This document shows positions 32,330 through 46,600 of a stretch of DNA of 64,000 bases, one piece after another. Position numbers and translations under genes: made by a program. Every line of letters begins with the position of its first letter. Within the stretch, counting starts at the first letter, position 1. The DNA is taken from NCBI GenBank assembly GCA_036873755.1, contig JAVTVY010039180.1, positions 1 to 64,000 of the forward strand, given 5' to 3'. The notes below the pieces were generated by a model. That model did no database searches. It had not been told where the DNA came from and was given only the letters and a program-made list of their open reading frames with translations. This DNA comes from Hanleya hanleyi (Eukaryota; Mollusca; Polyplacophora; Lepidopleurida; Hanleyidae).

Positions 32330-33650
32330 TTGACTAAATTGAGCAAGAGTTTCGGATGACCCTATGTCTGCAATCTTGAATTCCTGAATTATTTTTCTAG
32401 CTGATGATTATAGGAATAGAGCCAAACTAGGTCCATAAATAGACAGATCGATCTGTATTGTGAATAGACTTGGCTTTGAGAAATTGTTACTTTCAACTCC
32501 CATGCAAACACAATACCTTGAATTATACAAGCAAAATGAAAATATGAGTCCCATATGAACCCACGTGATCATTATTTTGAAGTTAACAATTGTATTCTCA
32601 GCTGAAGATTATGCCAACAGAATAAAATGTTATAAGCTATGGTGTTATTCTGCTCAATTTAAACAAGTTTGTACCTTGTCTGAAAATAATTCCATGCATT
32701 ATACGAGTAACATGAAAAAAATCAGGCATTTCCGGATGGCTCCTTGTAGTCGCCATTTTGAATTTAGCCATCATTTTTAACCTGAAGACAAGCAATTAGA
32801 TTAAAAATGGACACAAGGTATTTGGTTATGATGTGAGATCAAGAATAATGCCTTGATCAATATGAGCAACATGAAAAAGTATGACCGCCATTTTGAATTT
32901 CACCATAAAATCTCAGGCATATGTAAATAGATTTAATGTGGGCGTAAGATGTCAGGCCATGTTCCGAGATCTCTCGGATCTGATACATTTGAAAAATGAG
33001 CTAAGAATATTGCAATGAACTATACGCACAACATGAAAACGAGTGATTTCAGATGACCATATATGGCCACCATTTTGAATTTGACCATCAATTCTTAATC
33101 TTAGATATATGTAGATAGATTCGAAATGGATGCAAGATATTCCACTATGGTCAGAGATGTCTCGGTTTCGATAATTTGGACCATGAGCTAGTAATAATGG
33201 CTTGAACTATACGAGCAACATGAAACGTTTGATTTTCAGATGACCCCATATGACCGCCATTCTGAATTTCACCATCAAATATGGATCATAGGGATATGTA
33301 AATAGATTCAAAACTGACAGAAGATTTCAGGCTATGCAAATTTGCCCAGTGAGCTAAGAATAATGCTTTGAATTACTCGAGCAACATGAAAAAGTGTGAT
33401 TTTCAGAATACCCCATGTTCGCTATTTTGAATTAAACCATCATATTTTGAGCTGAAAATTATGTAAACAGATTCTAAATAAATGTAAGGAGTTAGACTTT
33501 GATGTGAGATCCACTGATTTTAACAAATTTTCACAATGATCAGAGAATAATACATATTATATGAGCAAACTGTAGAGGCGTGATTGACGGGTAACTCCAC
33601 ATGATCGCCATTTTGAATTAACGCATGATGGTTAATCACTAGAATTATGG
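32330..33650 (+). repeat. ancient tandem repeat, about eight copies
   Basis: A phrase made of (A)TACGAGCAACATGAAAA, then GATTTTCAGATGACC, then GACCGCCATTTTGAATTTCA recurs in the same order. Anchors at GCCATTTTGAATT-like sites lie near 32373, 32570, 32752, 32888, 33069, 33257, 33420 and 33607, so the spacing is 140-200 bp. Between anchors, ATGTAAATAGATT and GAGATCTCTCGG-like phrases also recur. Copies are strongly diverged. Confidence 0.7.
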
Positions 33651-33709
33651 AAATGGGCTAAAAGTTAGCTCAATATAATATTTCATAGTATATTATTCCC
33701 TTCCACCTT

Positions 33710-34150
33710 GAACCCTACCGCACAAAAAACTAGTTTAGCATGGATACCCATTTTAACAAACAATGCCATCAAAAGTTACATTTGGCGTCCTTGGTCGGTC
33801 GTCTACATCTGAGTAAAGATCATGGCTAAATTCACAATGGTTGCAATGAGGTGCCCTCAGAAAGTAGCATTTGTCATTGTTTTCCGTCCATTATTTATTA
33901 TATTTCTTGCCCACAAGTGTATAAAACTAATTTATTTAGCCTACATAATCATTCTCCATCGCACTGGTATTTTAAGAGAAAAATCGTTGAAAAGAACATC
34001 GGCGGAAAAATGTCTTCCGACCAGATGACGTCACCGTGATGTCATCATGATGGTCATTTTAATTTTTTTGAAAGCATTTTATCGTAGACGTTGGCCAAAG
34101 TATATAGTATAGAAAGTTTCAGTCCCTAAACCCGGGGTGTAACGAAAATA
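33710..34150 (+). repeat. possible divergent relative of the TTAA element
   Basis: TTGAACCCTACCGC near 33708, ATCATGGCTAAATTCACAAT near 33819, GATGACGTCACCGTGATGTC near 34024 and AGTATAGAAAGTTTCAGTCC near 34103 match the order of phrases in the 29.1-kb element. The identity is low and the G tract is missing, so this is an old relative at best. Confidence 0.4.
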
Positions 34151-34583
34151 GATAGGTAGCGAACACCCCTCCCCCCATCTTCTCAAGAATGCAATTAATA
34201 GACTCAAAATACCCCGATTCTGAGTATGGTTCAGTTGCTGGTAATAATTAGCTACAGGTAATGTGTATATTTGTAACAAATGGGATTCAAATACCTTAGT
34301 AAGCCATAATTTGATAGCAAGTTGGCCTTCATAGGACACAGAGAGCAAGAAAATCGATATTTTATCATCTATGGCGGCCATCTTGGATGTTTGTGTTTCA
34401 CGTGAATTATATAGGAAAGTCAGGAGGGCTCCTAGACTGAAAATTATCAGTAGCCCTTAAGGAAGCATCATGCAAAATATGGCGCTTTTGTCCGGCCTGT
34501 AACGGTAAGTTTCAAAAATGACCCTAAGCCACCTGACTATTATATGGAATCTGAGATTCACAGCATCTCTGCGAGCACTGGAG

Positions 34584-34632
34584 AATTTGTTTAAAGTGAT
34601 CGTAAACCCTCAAGTAAAGTTTCCATCAAATG
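34584..34632 (+). repeat. left inverted flank of satellite array
   Basis: The 49 bp just outside the array, including CGTAAACCCTCAAGTAAAGT, are the reverse complement of 56909-56958 with about five differences. Similarity fades outward. Confidence 0.85.
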
Positions 34633-34634
34633 AA

Positions 34635-37600
34635 ATTACAACACATATAAGGGAAGTGGGAAGAGGGGCCGACATACTGACTGCGTCACATGACTTCACA
34701 AAATAGTCTTCTGGTTAACCTGTTCTAAAGCACATACCAAGAATCTAACGATTCGTGATATGTGTTGTATCTCAGGTACGCTTTATTGTATCTGTTCATG
34801 TGGCAACTTGGATGATATGACCACACGGCCCCTAGCACCGGCATAAGCGGTATTAGATAAAATCTAGAGAGCTATGATGGAAATACTCTGACAACTCGTA
34901 TATTGGTAATTGGTGAGCTGTTTCGCTGTGACAACTCGTAGACTTGGGATTGGTGAGCTGTATCGTCGTCAGATGTAAATGACGGCATTTAACACAAAAG
35001 ACTAGTCTGTAAGGCCCGATGTCGACCCAGCATCAACTTCCCACAAATGCCAACATATATCAAAGACCAAAGGGTCTGTACAGGGGACGGCCTCGGGGAC
35101 GAAACGTCCACCAGCAGAATCTCGCCATATACAGGAAAAAATTACAACACATATAAGGGAAGTGGGAAGAGGTGCCGACATACTGACTGCGTCACATGAC
35201 TTCACAGAATAGTTTTCTGGTTAACCTGTTCTAAAGCACATACCAAGAATCTAACGATTCGTGATATGTGTTGTATCTCAGGTACGCTTTTATTGTATCT
35301 GTTCATGTGGCAACTTGGATGATATGACCACACGGCCCCTAGCAACGGCATAAGCGGTATTAGATACTAATCTAGAGAGCTATGATGGAAATACTCTGAC
35401 AACTCGTATATTGGTAATTGGTGAGCTGTTTCGCTGTGACAACTCGTAGACTTGGAATTGGTGAGCTGTATCGTCGTCAGATGTAAATGACGGCATTTAA
35501 CACAAAAGACTAGTCTGTAATGCCCGATGTCGACCCAGCATCAACTTCCCACAAGTGCCAACATATATCAAAGACCAAAAGGTCTGTACAGGGGGCGGGC
35601 CTCGGGGACGAAACGTCCACCAGCAGAATCTCGCCATATACAGGAAAAAATTACAACACATATAAGGGAAGTGGGAAGAGGTGCCGACATACTGACTGCG
35701 TCACATGACTTCACAGAATAGTTTTCTGGTTAAACTGTTCTAAAGCACATACCAAGAATCTAACGATTCGTGATATGTGTTGTATCTCAAGTATGCTTCT
35801 ATTGTATCTGTTCATGTGGCAACTTGGATGATATGACCACACGGCCCCTAGCACCGGCATAAGCGGTATTAGATACAAATCTAGAGAGCTATGATGGAAA
35901 TACTCTGACAACTCGTATATTGGTAATTGGTGAGCTGTTTCTCTGTGACAACTCGTAGACTTGGAATTGGTGAGCTGTATCGTCGTCAGATGTAAATGAC
36001 GGCATTTAACACAAAAGACTAGTCTGTAAGGCCCGATGTCGACCCAGCATCAACTTCCCACAAATGCCAACATATATCAAAGACCAAAGGGTCTGTACAG
36101 GGGGCGGGCCTCGGGGACGAAACGTCCACCAGCAGAATCTCGCCATATACAGGAAAAAATTACAACACATATAAGGGAAGTGGGAAGAGGTGCCGACATA
36201 CTGACTGCGCCACATCACTTCACAGAATAGTTTTCTGGTTAACCTGTTCTAAAGCACATACCAAGAATCTAACGATTCGTGATATGTGTTGTATCTCAGG
36301 TACGCTTTTATTGTATCTGTTCATGTGGCAACTTGGATGATATGACCAAACGGCCCCTAGCACCGGCATAAGCGGTATTAGATACAAATCTAGAGAGCTA
36401 TGATGGAAATACTCTGACAACTCGTATATTGGTAATTTGTGAGCTGTTTCGCTGTGACAACTCGTAGACTTGGAATTGGTGAGCTGTATCGTCGTCAGAT
36501 GTAAAATGACGGCATTTAACACAAAAGACTAGTCTGTAAGGCCCGATGTCGACCCAGCATCAACTTCCCACAAATGCCAACATATATCAAAGACCAAGGG
36601 GTCTGTACAGGGGGCGGGCCTCGGGGACGAAACGTCCACCAGCAGAATCTCGCCATATACAGGAAAAAATTACAACACATATAAGGGAAGTGGGAAGAGG
36701 TGCCGACATACTGACTGCGTTTCATGACTTCACAGAATAGTTTTCTGGTTAACCTGTTCTAAAGCACATACCAAGAATCTAACGATTCGTGATATGTGTT
36801 GTATCTCAGGTACGCTTTTATTGTATCTGTTCATGTGGCAACTTGGATGATATGACCACACGGCCCCTAGCACCGGCATAGGCGGTATTAGATAGGCCTA
36901 CAAATCTAGAGAGCTATGATGGAAATACTCTGACAACTCGTATATTGGTAATTGGTGAGCTGTTTCGCTGTGACAACTCGTAGACTTGGAATTGGTGAGT
37001 TGTATCGTCGTCAGATGTAAATGACGGCATTCAACACAAAAGACTAGTCTGTAAGGCCCGATGTCGACCCAGCATCAACTTCCCACAAATGCCAACATAT
37101 ATCAAAGACCAAAGGGTCTGTACAGGGGGCGGGCCTCGGGGACGAAACGTCCACCAGCAGAATCTCGCTATATACAGGAAAAAATTACAACATATATAAG
37201 GGAAGTGGGAAGAGGTTCCGACATACTGACTGCGCCACATTACTTCACAGAATAGTTTTCTGGTTAACCTGTTCTAAAGCACATACCAAGAATCTAACGA
37301 TTCGTGATATGTGTTGTATCTCAAGTATGCTTTTATTGTATCTGTTCATGTGGCAACTTGGATGATATGACCACACGGCCCCTAGCACCGGCATAAGCGG
37401 TATTAGATACAAATCTAGAGAGCTATGATGGAAATACTCTGCCAACTCGTATATTGGTAATTTGTGAGCTGTTTCGCTGTGACAACTCGTAGACTTGGAA
37501 TTGGTGAGCTGTATCGTCGTCAGATGTAAATGACGGCATTTAACACAAAAGACAAGTCTGTAAGGCCCGATGTCGACCCAGCATCAACTTCCCACAAGTG

Positions 37601-40600
37601 CCAACATATATCAAAGACCAAAAGGTCTGTACAGGGGGCGGGCCTCGGGGACGAAACGTCCACCAGCAGAATCTCGCCAAACAGGAAAAAATTACAACAC
37701 ATATAAGGGAAGTGGGAAGAGGTGCCGACATACTGACTGCGTCACATGACTTCACAGAATAGTCTTCTGGTTAACCTATTCTAAAGCACATACCAAGAAT
37801 CTAACGATTCGTGATATGTGTTGTATCTCAGGTACGCTTTTATTGTACCTGTTCATGTGGCAACTTGGATATGACCACACGGCCCCTAGCACCGGCATAA
37901 GCGGTATTAGATACAAATCTAGAGAGCTATGATGGAAATGCTCTGACAACTCGTATACTGGTAACTGGTGAGCTGTTTCGCTGTGACAACTCGTAGACTT
38001 AGGTGGTGAGCTGTATCGTCGTCAGATGTAAATGACGGCATTTAACACAAAAGACTAGTCTGTAAGGCCCGATGTCGACCCAGCATCAACTTCCCACAAA
38101 TGCCAACATATATCAAAGACCAAAGGGTCTGTACAGGGGGCGGGCCTCGGGGACGAAACGTCCACCAGCAGAATCTCGCTATATACAGGAAAAAATTACA
38201 ACATATATAAGGGAAGTGGGAAGAGGTTCCGACATACTGACTGCGCCACATTACTTCACAGAATAGTTTTCTGGTTAACCTGTTCTAAAGCACATACCAA
38301 GAATCTAACGATTCGTGATATGTGTTGTATCTCAAGTATGCTTTTATTGTATCTGTTCATGTGGCAACTTGGATGATATGACCACACGGCCCCTAGCACC
38401 GGCATAAGCGGTATTAGATACAAATCTAGAGAGCTATGATGGAAATACTCTGACAACTCGTATATTGGTAATTTGTGAGCTGTTTCGCTGTGACAACTCG
38501 TAGACTTGGAATTGGTGAGCTGTATCGTCGTCAGATGTAAATGACGGCATTTAACACAAAAGACTAGTCTGTAAGGCCCGATGTCGACCCAGCATCAACT
38601 TCCCACAAATGCCAACATATATCAAAGACCAAAGGGTCTGTACAGGGGGCGGGCCTCGGGGACGAAACGTCCACCAGCAGAATCTCGCCATATACAGGAA
38701 AAAATTACAACACATATAAGGGAAGTGGGAAGAGGTGCCGACATACTGACTGCGTCACATGACTTCACAGAATAGTCTTCTGGTTAACCTATTCTAAAGC
38801 ACATACCAAGAATCTAACGATTCGTGATATGTGTTGTATCTCAGGTACGCTTTTATTGTATCTGTTCATGTGGCAACTTGGATGATATGACCACACGGCC
38901 CCTAGCACCGGCATAAGCGGTATTAGATACAAATCTAGAGAGCTATGATGGAAATGCTCTGACAACTCGTATACTGGTAATTGGTGAGCTGTTTCGCTGT
39001 GACAACTCGTACATTGGAGATTTGTGATCTGTATCATCGTCAGATGTAAATGACGACATTTAACACAAAAGACTAGTCTGTAATGCCCGATGTCGACCCA
39101 GCATCAACTTCCCACAAATGCCAACATATATCAAAGACCAGAAGGTCTGTACAGGGGGCAGGCCTCGGGGAGAAACGTCCACCAGCAGAATCTCGCCATA
39201 TACAGGTAAAAATTACAACACATATAAGGGAAGTGGGAAGAGGTGCCGACATACTGACTGCGTCACATGACTTCACAGAATAGTCTTCTGGTTAACCTAT
39301 TCTAAGCACATACCAAGAATCTAACGATTCGTGATATGTGTTGTATCTCAGGTACGCTTTTATTGTACCTGTTCATGTGGCAACTTGGATGATATGACCA
39401 CACGGCCCCTAGCACCGGCATAAGCGGTATTAGATAGGCCTACAAATCTAGAGAGCTATGATGGAAATACTCTGACAACTCGTATATGGTAATTGGCGAG
39501 CTGTTTCGCTGTGACAACTCGTACATTGGAATTGGTGAGCTGTATCGTCGTCAGATGTAAATGACGGCATTTAACACAAAAGACCAGTCTGTAAGGCCCG
39601 ATGTCGACCCAGCATCAACTTCCCACAAATGCCAACATATATCAAAGACCAAAGGGTCTGTACAGGGGGCGGGCCTCGGGGACGAAACGTCCACCAGCAG
39701 AATCTCGCTATATACAGGAAAAAATTACAACATATATAAGGGAAGTGGGAAGAGGTGCCGACATACTGACTGCGCCACATCACTTCACAGAATAGTTTTC
39801 TGGTTAACCTGTTCTAAAGCACATACCAAGAATCTAACGATTCGTGATATGTGTTGTATCTCAGGTATGCTTTTATTGTATCTGTTCATGTGGCAACTTG
39901 GATGATATGACCACACGGCCCCTAGCACCGGCATAAGCGGTATTGGATACAAATCTAGAGAGCTATGATGGAAATACTCTGCCAACTCGTATATTGGTAA
40001 TTTGTGAGCTGTTTCGCTGTGACAACACGTAGACTTGGGATTGGTGAGCTGTATCGTCGTCAGATGTAAATGACGGCATTTAACACAAAAGACTAGTCTG
40101 TAAGGTCCGATGTCGACCCAGCATCAACTTCCCACAAATGCCAACATATATCAAAGACCAAAGGGTCTGTACAGGGGGCGGGCCTCGGTGACGAAACGTC
40201 CACCAGCGGAATCTCGCCATATACAGGAAAAAATTACAACACATATAATGGAAGTGGGAAGAGGTGCCGACATACTGACTGCGTCACATGAATTCACAGA
40301 ATAGTTTTCTGGTTAACCTGTTCTAAAGCACATACCAAGAATCTGACGATTCGTGATATGTGTTTATCTCAGGTACGCTTTTATTGTATCTGTTCATGTG
40401 GCAACTTGGATGATATGACCACACGGCCCCTAGCACCGGCATAAGCGGTATTAGATACAAATCTAGAGAGCTATGATGGAAATACTCTGACAACTCGTAT
40501 ATTGGTAATTTGTGAGCTGTTTCGCTGTGACAACTCGTAGACTTGGAATTGGTGAGCTGTATCGTCGTCAGATGTAAATGACTGCATTTAACACAAAAGA

Positions 40601-43600
40601 CTAGTCTGTAAGGCCCGATGTCGACCCAGCATCAACTTCCCACAAATGCCAACATATATCAAAGACCAAGGGGTCTGTACAGGGGGCGGACCTCGGTGAC
40701 GAAACGTCCACCAGCAGAATCTCGCCATATACAGGAAAAAATTACAACACATATAAGGGAAGTGGGAAGAGGTGCCGACATACTGACTGCGTTACATGAC
40801 TTCACAGAATAGTTTTCTGGTTAACCTGTTCTAAAGCACATACCAAGAATCTAACGATTCGTGGTATGTGTTGTATCTCAGGTACGCTTTTATTGTATCT
40901 GTTCATGTGGCAACTTGGATGATATGACCACACGGCCCCTAGCACCGGCATAAGCGGTATTAGATACAAATCTAGAGAGCTATGATGGAAATACTCTGCC
41001 AACTCGTATATTGGTAATTTGTGAGCTGTTTCGCTGTGACAACTCGTAGACTTGGAATTGGTGAGCTGTATCGTCGTCAGATGTAAATGACGGCATTTAA
41101 CACAAAAGACTAGTCTGTAAGGCCCGATGTCGATCCAGCATCAACTTCCCACAAATGCCAACATATATCAAAGACCAAGGGGTCTGTACAGGGGGCGGGC
41201 CTCGGGGACGAAACGTCCACCAGCAGAATCTCGCCATAAACAGGAAAAAATTACAACACATATAAGGGAAGTGGGAAGAGGTGCCGACATACTGACTGCG
41301 TCACATGACTTCACAGAATAGTCTTCTGGTTAACCTATTCTAAAGCACATACCAAGAATCTAACGATTGGTGATATGTGTTGTATCTCAGGTACGCTTTT
41401 ATTGTATCTGTTCATGTGGCAACTTGGATGATATGACCACACGGCCCCTAGCACCGGCATAAGCGGTATTAGATAGGCCTACACATCTAGAGAGCTATGA
41501 TGGAAATACTCTGACAACTCGTATATTGGTAATTGGTGAGCTGTTTCGCTGTGACAACTCGTAGACTTGGAATTGGTGAGCTGTATCGTCGTCAGATGTA
41601 AATGACGGCATTTAACACAAAAGACTAGTCTGTAAGGTCCGATGTCGACCCAGCATCAACTTTCCACAAATGCCAACATATATCAAAGACCAAAGGGTCT
41701 GTACAGGGGGCGGGCCTCGGGGACGAAACGTCCACCAGCAGAATCTCGCCATATACAGGAAAAAATTACAAAACATATAAGGGAAGTGGGAAGAGGTGCC
41801 GACATACTGACTGCGTTACATGACTTCACAGAATAGTTTTCTGGTTAACCTGTTCTAAAGCACATACCAAGAATCTAACGATTCGTGATATGTGTTGTAT
41901 CTCAGGTACGCTTTTATTATATCTGTTCATGTGGCAACTTGGATGATATGACCACACGGCCCCTAGCACCGGCATAAGCGGTATTAGATAGGCCTACAAA
42001 TCTAGAGAGCTATGATGGAAATACTCTGACAACTCGTATATTGGTAATTGGTGAGCTGTTTCGCTGTGACAACTCGTAGACTTGGAATTGGTGAGCTGTA
42101 TCGTCGTCAGATGTAAATGACGGCATTTAACACAAAAGACTAGTCTGTAAGGCCCGATGTCGACCCAGCATCAACTTCCCACAAATGCCAACATATATCA
42201 AAGACCAAAGGGTCTGTACAGGGGGCGGGCCTCGGGGACGAAACGTCCACCAGCAGAATCTCGCTATATACAGGAAAAAATTACAACATATATATGGGAA
42301 GTGGGAAGAGGTTCCGACATACTGACTGCGCCACATTACTTCACAGAATAGTTTTCTGGTTAACCTGTTCTAAAGCACATACCAAGAATCTAACGATTCG
42401 TGATATGTGTTGTATCTCAGGTATGCTTTTATTGTATCTGTTCATGTGGCAACTTGGATGATATGACCAAACGGCCCCTAGCACCGGCATAAGCGGTATT
42501 AGATACAAATCTAGAGAGCTATGATGGAAATACTCTGACAACTCGTATATTGGTAATTTGTGAGCTGTTTCGCTGTGACAACTCGTAGACTTGGAATTGG
42601 TGAGCTGTATCGTCGTCAGATGTAAAATGACGGCATTTAACACAAAAGACTAGTCTGTAAGGCCCGATGTCGACCCAGCATCAACTTCCCACAAATGCCA
42701 ACATATATCAAAGACCAAGGGGTCTGTACAGGGGGCGGGCCTCGGGGACGAAACGTCCACCAGCAGAATCTCGCCATAAACAGGAAAAAATTACAACACA
42801 TATAAGGGAAGTGGGAAGAGGTGCCGACATACTGACTGCGTTTCATGACTTCACAGAATAGTTTTCTGGTTAACCTGTTCTAAAGCACATACCAAGAATC
42901 TAACGATTCGTGATATGTGTTGTATCTCAGGTACGCTTTTATTGTATCTGTTCATGTGGCAACTTGGATGATATGACCACACGGCCCCTAGCACCGGCAT
43001 AGGCGGTATTAGATAGGCCTACAAATCTAGAGAGCTATGATGGAAATACTCTGACAACTCGTATATTGGTAATTGGTGAGCTGTTTCGCTGTGACAACTC
43101 GTAGACTTGGAATTGGTGAGCTGTATCGTCGTCAGATGTAAATGACGGCATTCAACACAAAAGACTAGTCTGTAAGGCCCGATGTCGACCCAGCATCAAC
43201 TTCCCACAAATGCCAACATATATCAAAGACCAAAGGGTCTGTACAGGGGGCGGGACTCGGGGACGAAACGTCCACCAGCAGAATCTCGCCATATACAGGA
43301 AAAAATTACAACACATATAAGGGAAGTGGGAAGAGGTGCCGACATACTGACTGCGCCACATTACTTCACAGAATAGTTTTCTGGTTAACCTGTTCTAAAG
43401 CACATACCAAGAATCTAACGATTCGTGATATGTGTTGTATCTCAAGTATGCTTTTATTGTATCTGTTCATGTGGCAACTTGGATGATATGACCACACGGC
43501 CCCTAGCACCGGCATAAGCGGTATTAGATACAAATCTAGAGAGCTATGATGGAAATACTCTGCCAACTCGTATATTGGTAATTTGTGAGCTGTTTCGCTG

Positions 43601-46600
43601 TGACAACTCGTAGACTTGGAATTGGTGAGCTGTATCGTCGTCAGATGTAAATGACGGCATTTAACACAAAAGACTAGTCTGTAAGGCCCGATGTCGACCC
43701 AGCATCAACTTCCCACAAATGCCAACATATATCAAAGACCAAAGGGTCTGTACAGGGGGCGGGCCTCGGGGACGAAACGTCCACCAGCAGAATCTCGCCA
43801 TATACAGGAAAAAATTACAACACATATAAGGGAAGTGGGAAGAGGTGCCGACATACTGACTGCGTTACATGACTTCACAGAATAGTTTTCTGGTTAACCT
43901 GTTCTAAAGCACATACCAAGAATCTAACGATTCGTGATATGTGTTGTATCTCAGGTACGCTTTTATTATATCTGTTCATGTGGCAACTTGGATGATATGA
44001 CCACACGGCCCCTAGCACCGGCATAAGCGGTATTAGATAGGCCTACAAATCTAGAGAGCTATGATGGAAATACTCTGACAACTCGTATATTGGTAATTGG
44101 TGAGCTGTTTCGCTGTGACAACTCGTAGACTTGGAATTGGTGAGCTGTATCGTCGTCAGATGTAAATGACGGCATTTAACACAAAAGACTAGTCTGTAAG
44201 GCCCGATGTCGACCCAGCATCAACTTCCCACAAATGCCAACATATATCAAAGACCAAAGGGTCTGTACAGGGGGCGGGCCTCGGGGACGAAACGTCCACC
44301 AGCAGAATCTCGCTATATACAGGAAAAAATTACAACATATATAAGGGAAGTGGGAAGAGGTGCCGACATACTGACTGCGCCACATCACTTCACAGAATAG
44401 TTTTCTGGTTAACCTGTTCTAAAGCACATACCAAGAATCTAACGATTCGTGATATGTGTTGTATCTCAGGTATGCTTTTATTGTATCTGTTCATGTGGCA
44501 ACTTGGATGATATGACCACACGGCCCCTAGCACCGGCATAAGCGGTATTAGATACAAATCTAGAGAGCTATGATGGAAATACTCTGACAACTCGTATATT
44601 GGTAATTTGTGAGCTGTTTCGCTGTGACAACTCGTAGACTTGGAATTGGTGAGCTGTATCGTCGTCAGATGTAAATGACGGCATTTAACACAAAAGACTA
44701 GTCTGTAAGGCCCGATGTCGACCCAGCATCAACTTTCCACAAATGCCAACATATATCAAAGACCAAGGGGTCTGTACAGGGGGCGGGCCTCGGGGACGAA
44801 ACGTCCACCAGCAGAATCTCGCCATAAACAGGAAAAAATTACAACACATATAAGGGAAGTGGGAAGAGGTGCCGACATACTGACTGCGTCACATGACTTC
44901 ACAGAATAGTCTTCTGGTTAACCTATTCTAAAGCACATACCAAGAATCTAACGATTCGTGATATGTGTTGTATCTCAGGTACGCTTTTATTGTATCTGTT
45001 CATGTGGCAACTTGGATGATATGACCACACGGCCCCTAGCACCGGCATAAGCGGTATTAGATACAAAACCTAGAGAGCTATGATGGAAATGCTCTGACAA
45101 CTCGTATACTGGTAATTGGTGAGCTGTTTCGCTGTGACAACTCGTACATTGGAGATTGGTGAGCTGTATCGTCGTCAGATGTAAATGACGGCATTTAACA
45201 CAAAAGACTAGTCTGTAAGGCCCGATGTCGACCCAGCATCAACTTCCCACAAATGCCAACATATATCAAGACCAAAAGGTCTGTACAGGGGGCGGGCCTC
45301 GGGGACGAAACGTCCACCAGCAGAATCTCGCCATATACAGGTAAAAATTACAACACATATAAGGGAAGTGGGAAGAGGTGCCGACATACTGACTGCGTCA
45401 CATGACTTCACAGAATAGTCTTCTGGTTAACCTATTCTAAAGCACATACCAAGAATCTAACGATTCGTGATATGTGTTGTATCTCAGGTATGCTTTTATT
45501 GTATCTGTTCATGTGGCAACTTGGATGATATGACCACACGGCCCCTAGCACCGGCATAAGCGGTATTGGATACAAATCTAGAGAGCTATGATGGAAATAC
45601 TCTGCCAACTCGTATATTGGTAATTTGTGAGCTGTTTCGCTGTGACAACACGTAGACTTGGGATTGGTGAGCTGTATCGTCGTCAGATGTAAATGACGGC
45701 ATTTAACACAAAAGACTAGTCTGTAAGGTCCGATGTCGACCCAGCATCAACTTCCCACAAATGCCAACATATATCAAAGACCAAGGGGTCTGTACAGGGG
45801 GCGGGCCTCGGGGACGAAACGTCCACCAGCAGAATCTCGCCATATACAGGAAAAGATTACAACACATATAATGGAAGTGGGAAGAGGTGCCGACATACTG
45901 ACTGCGTCACATGACTTCACAGAATAGTTTTCTGGTTAACCTGTTCTAAAGCACATACCAAGAATCTAACGATTCGTGATATGTGTTGTATCTCAGGTAC
46001 GCTTTTATTGTACCTGTTCATGTGGCAGCTTGGATGATATGACCACACGGCCCCTAGCACCGGCATAAGCGGTATTAGATACAAATCTAGAGAGCTATGA
46101 TGGAAATGCTCTGACAACTCGTATATTGGTAATTTGTGAGCTGTGTCGCTGTGACAACTCGTACACTGGGGATTGGTGGGCTGTATCGTCGTCAGATGAA
46201 AATGACGGCATTGAAACACAAAAGACTAGTCTGTAAGGCCCGATGTCGACCCAGCATCAACTTCCCACAAATGCCAACATATATCAAAGACCAAAGGGTC
46301 TGTACAGGGGGCGGGCCTCGGGGACGAAACGTCCACCAGCAGAATCTCGCCATATACAGGAAAAAATTACAACACATATAAGGGAAGTGGGAAGAGGTGC
46401 CGACATGCTGACTGCGTCACATGACTTCACAGAATAGTTTTCTGGTTAACCTGTTCTAAAGCACATACCAAGAATCTAACGATTCGTGATATGTGTTGTA
46501 TCTCAGGTATGCTTTTATTGTATCTGTTCATGTGGCAACTTGGATGATATGACCACACGGCCCCTAGCACTGGCATAAGCGGTATTATATACAAATCTAG

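Noticed and set aside
40800..40830. TCACATGA E-box/M-box-like site in every monomer as a transcription factor site
   Set aside because: The DIRS-like version of the core has CGTGTGAC instead, so the site is not conserved across contexts. A short match in a repeated unit is not evidence of function.
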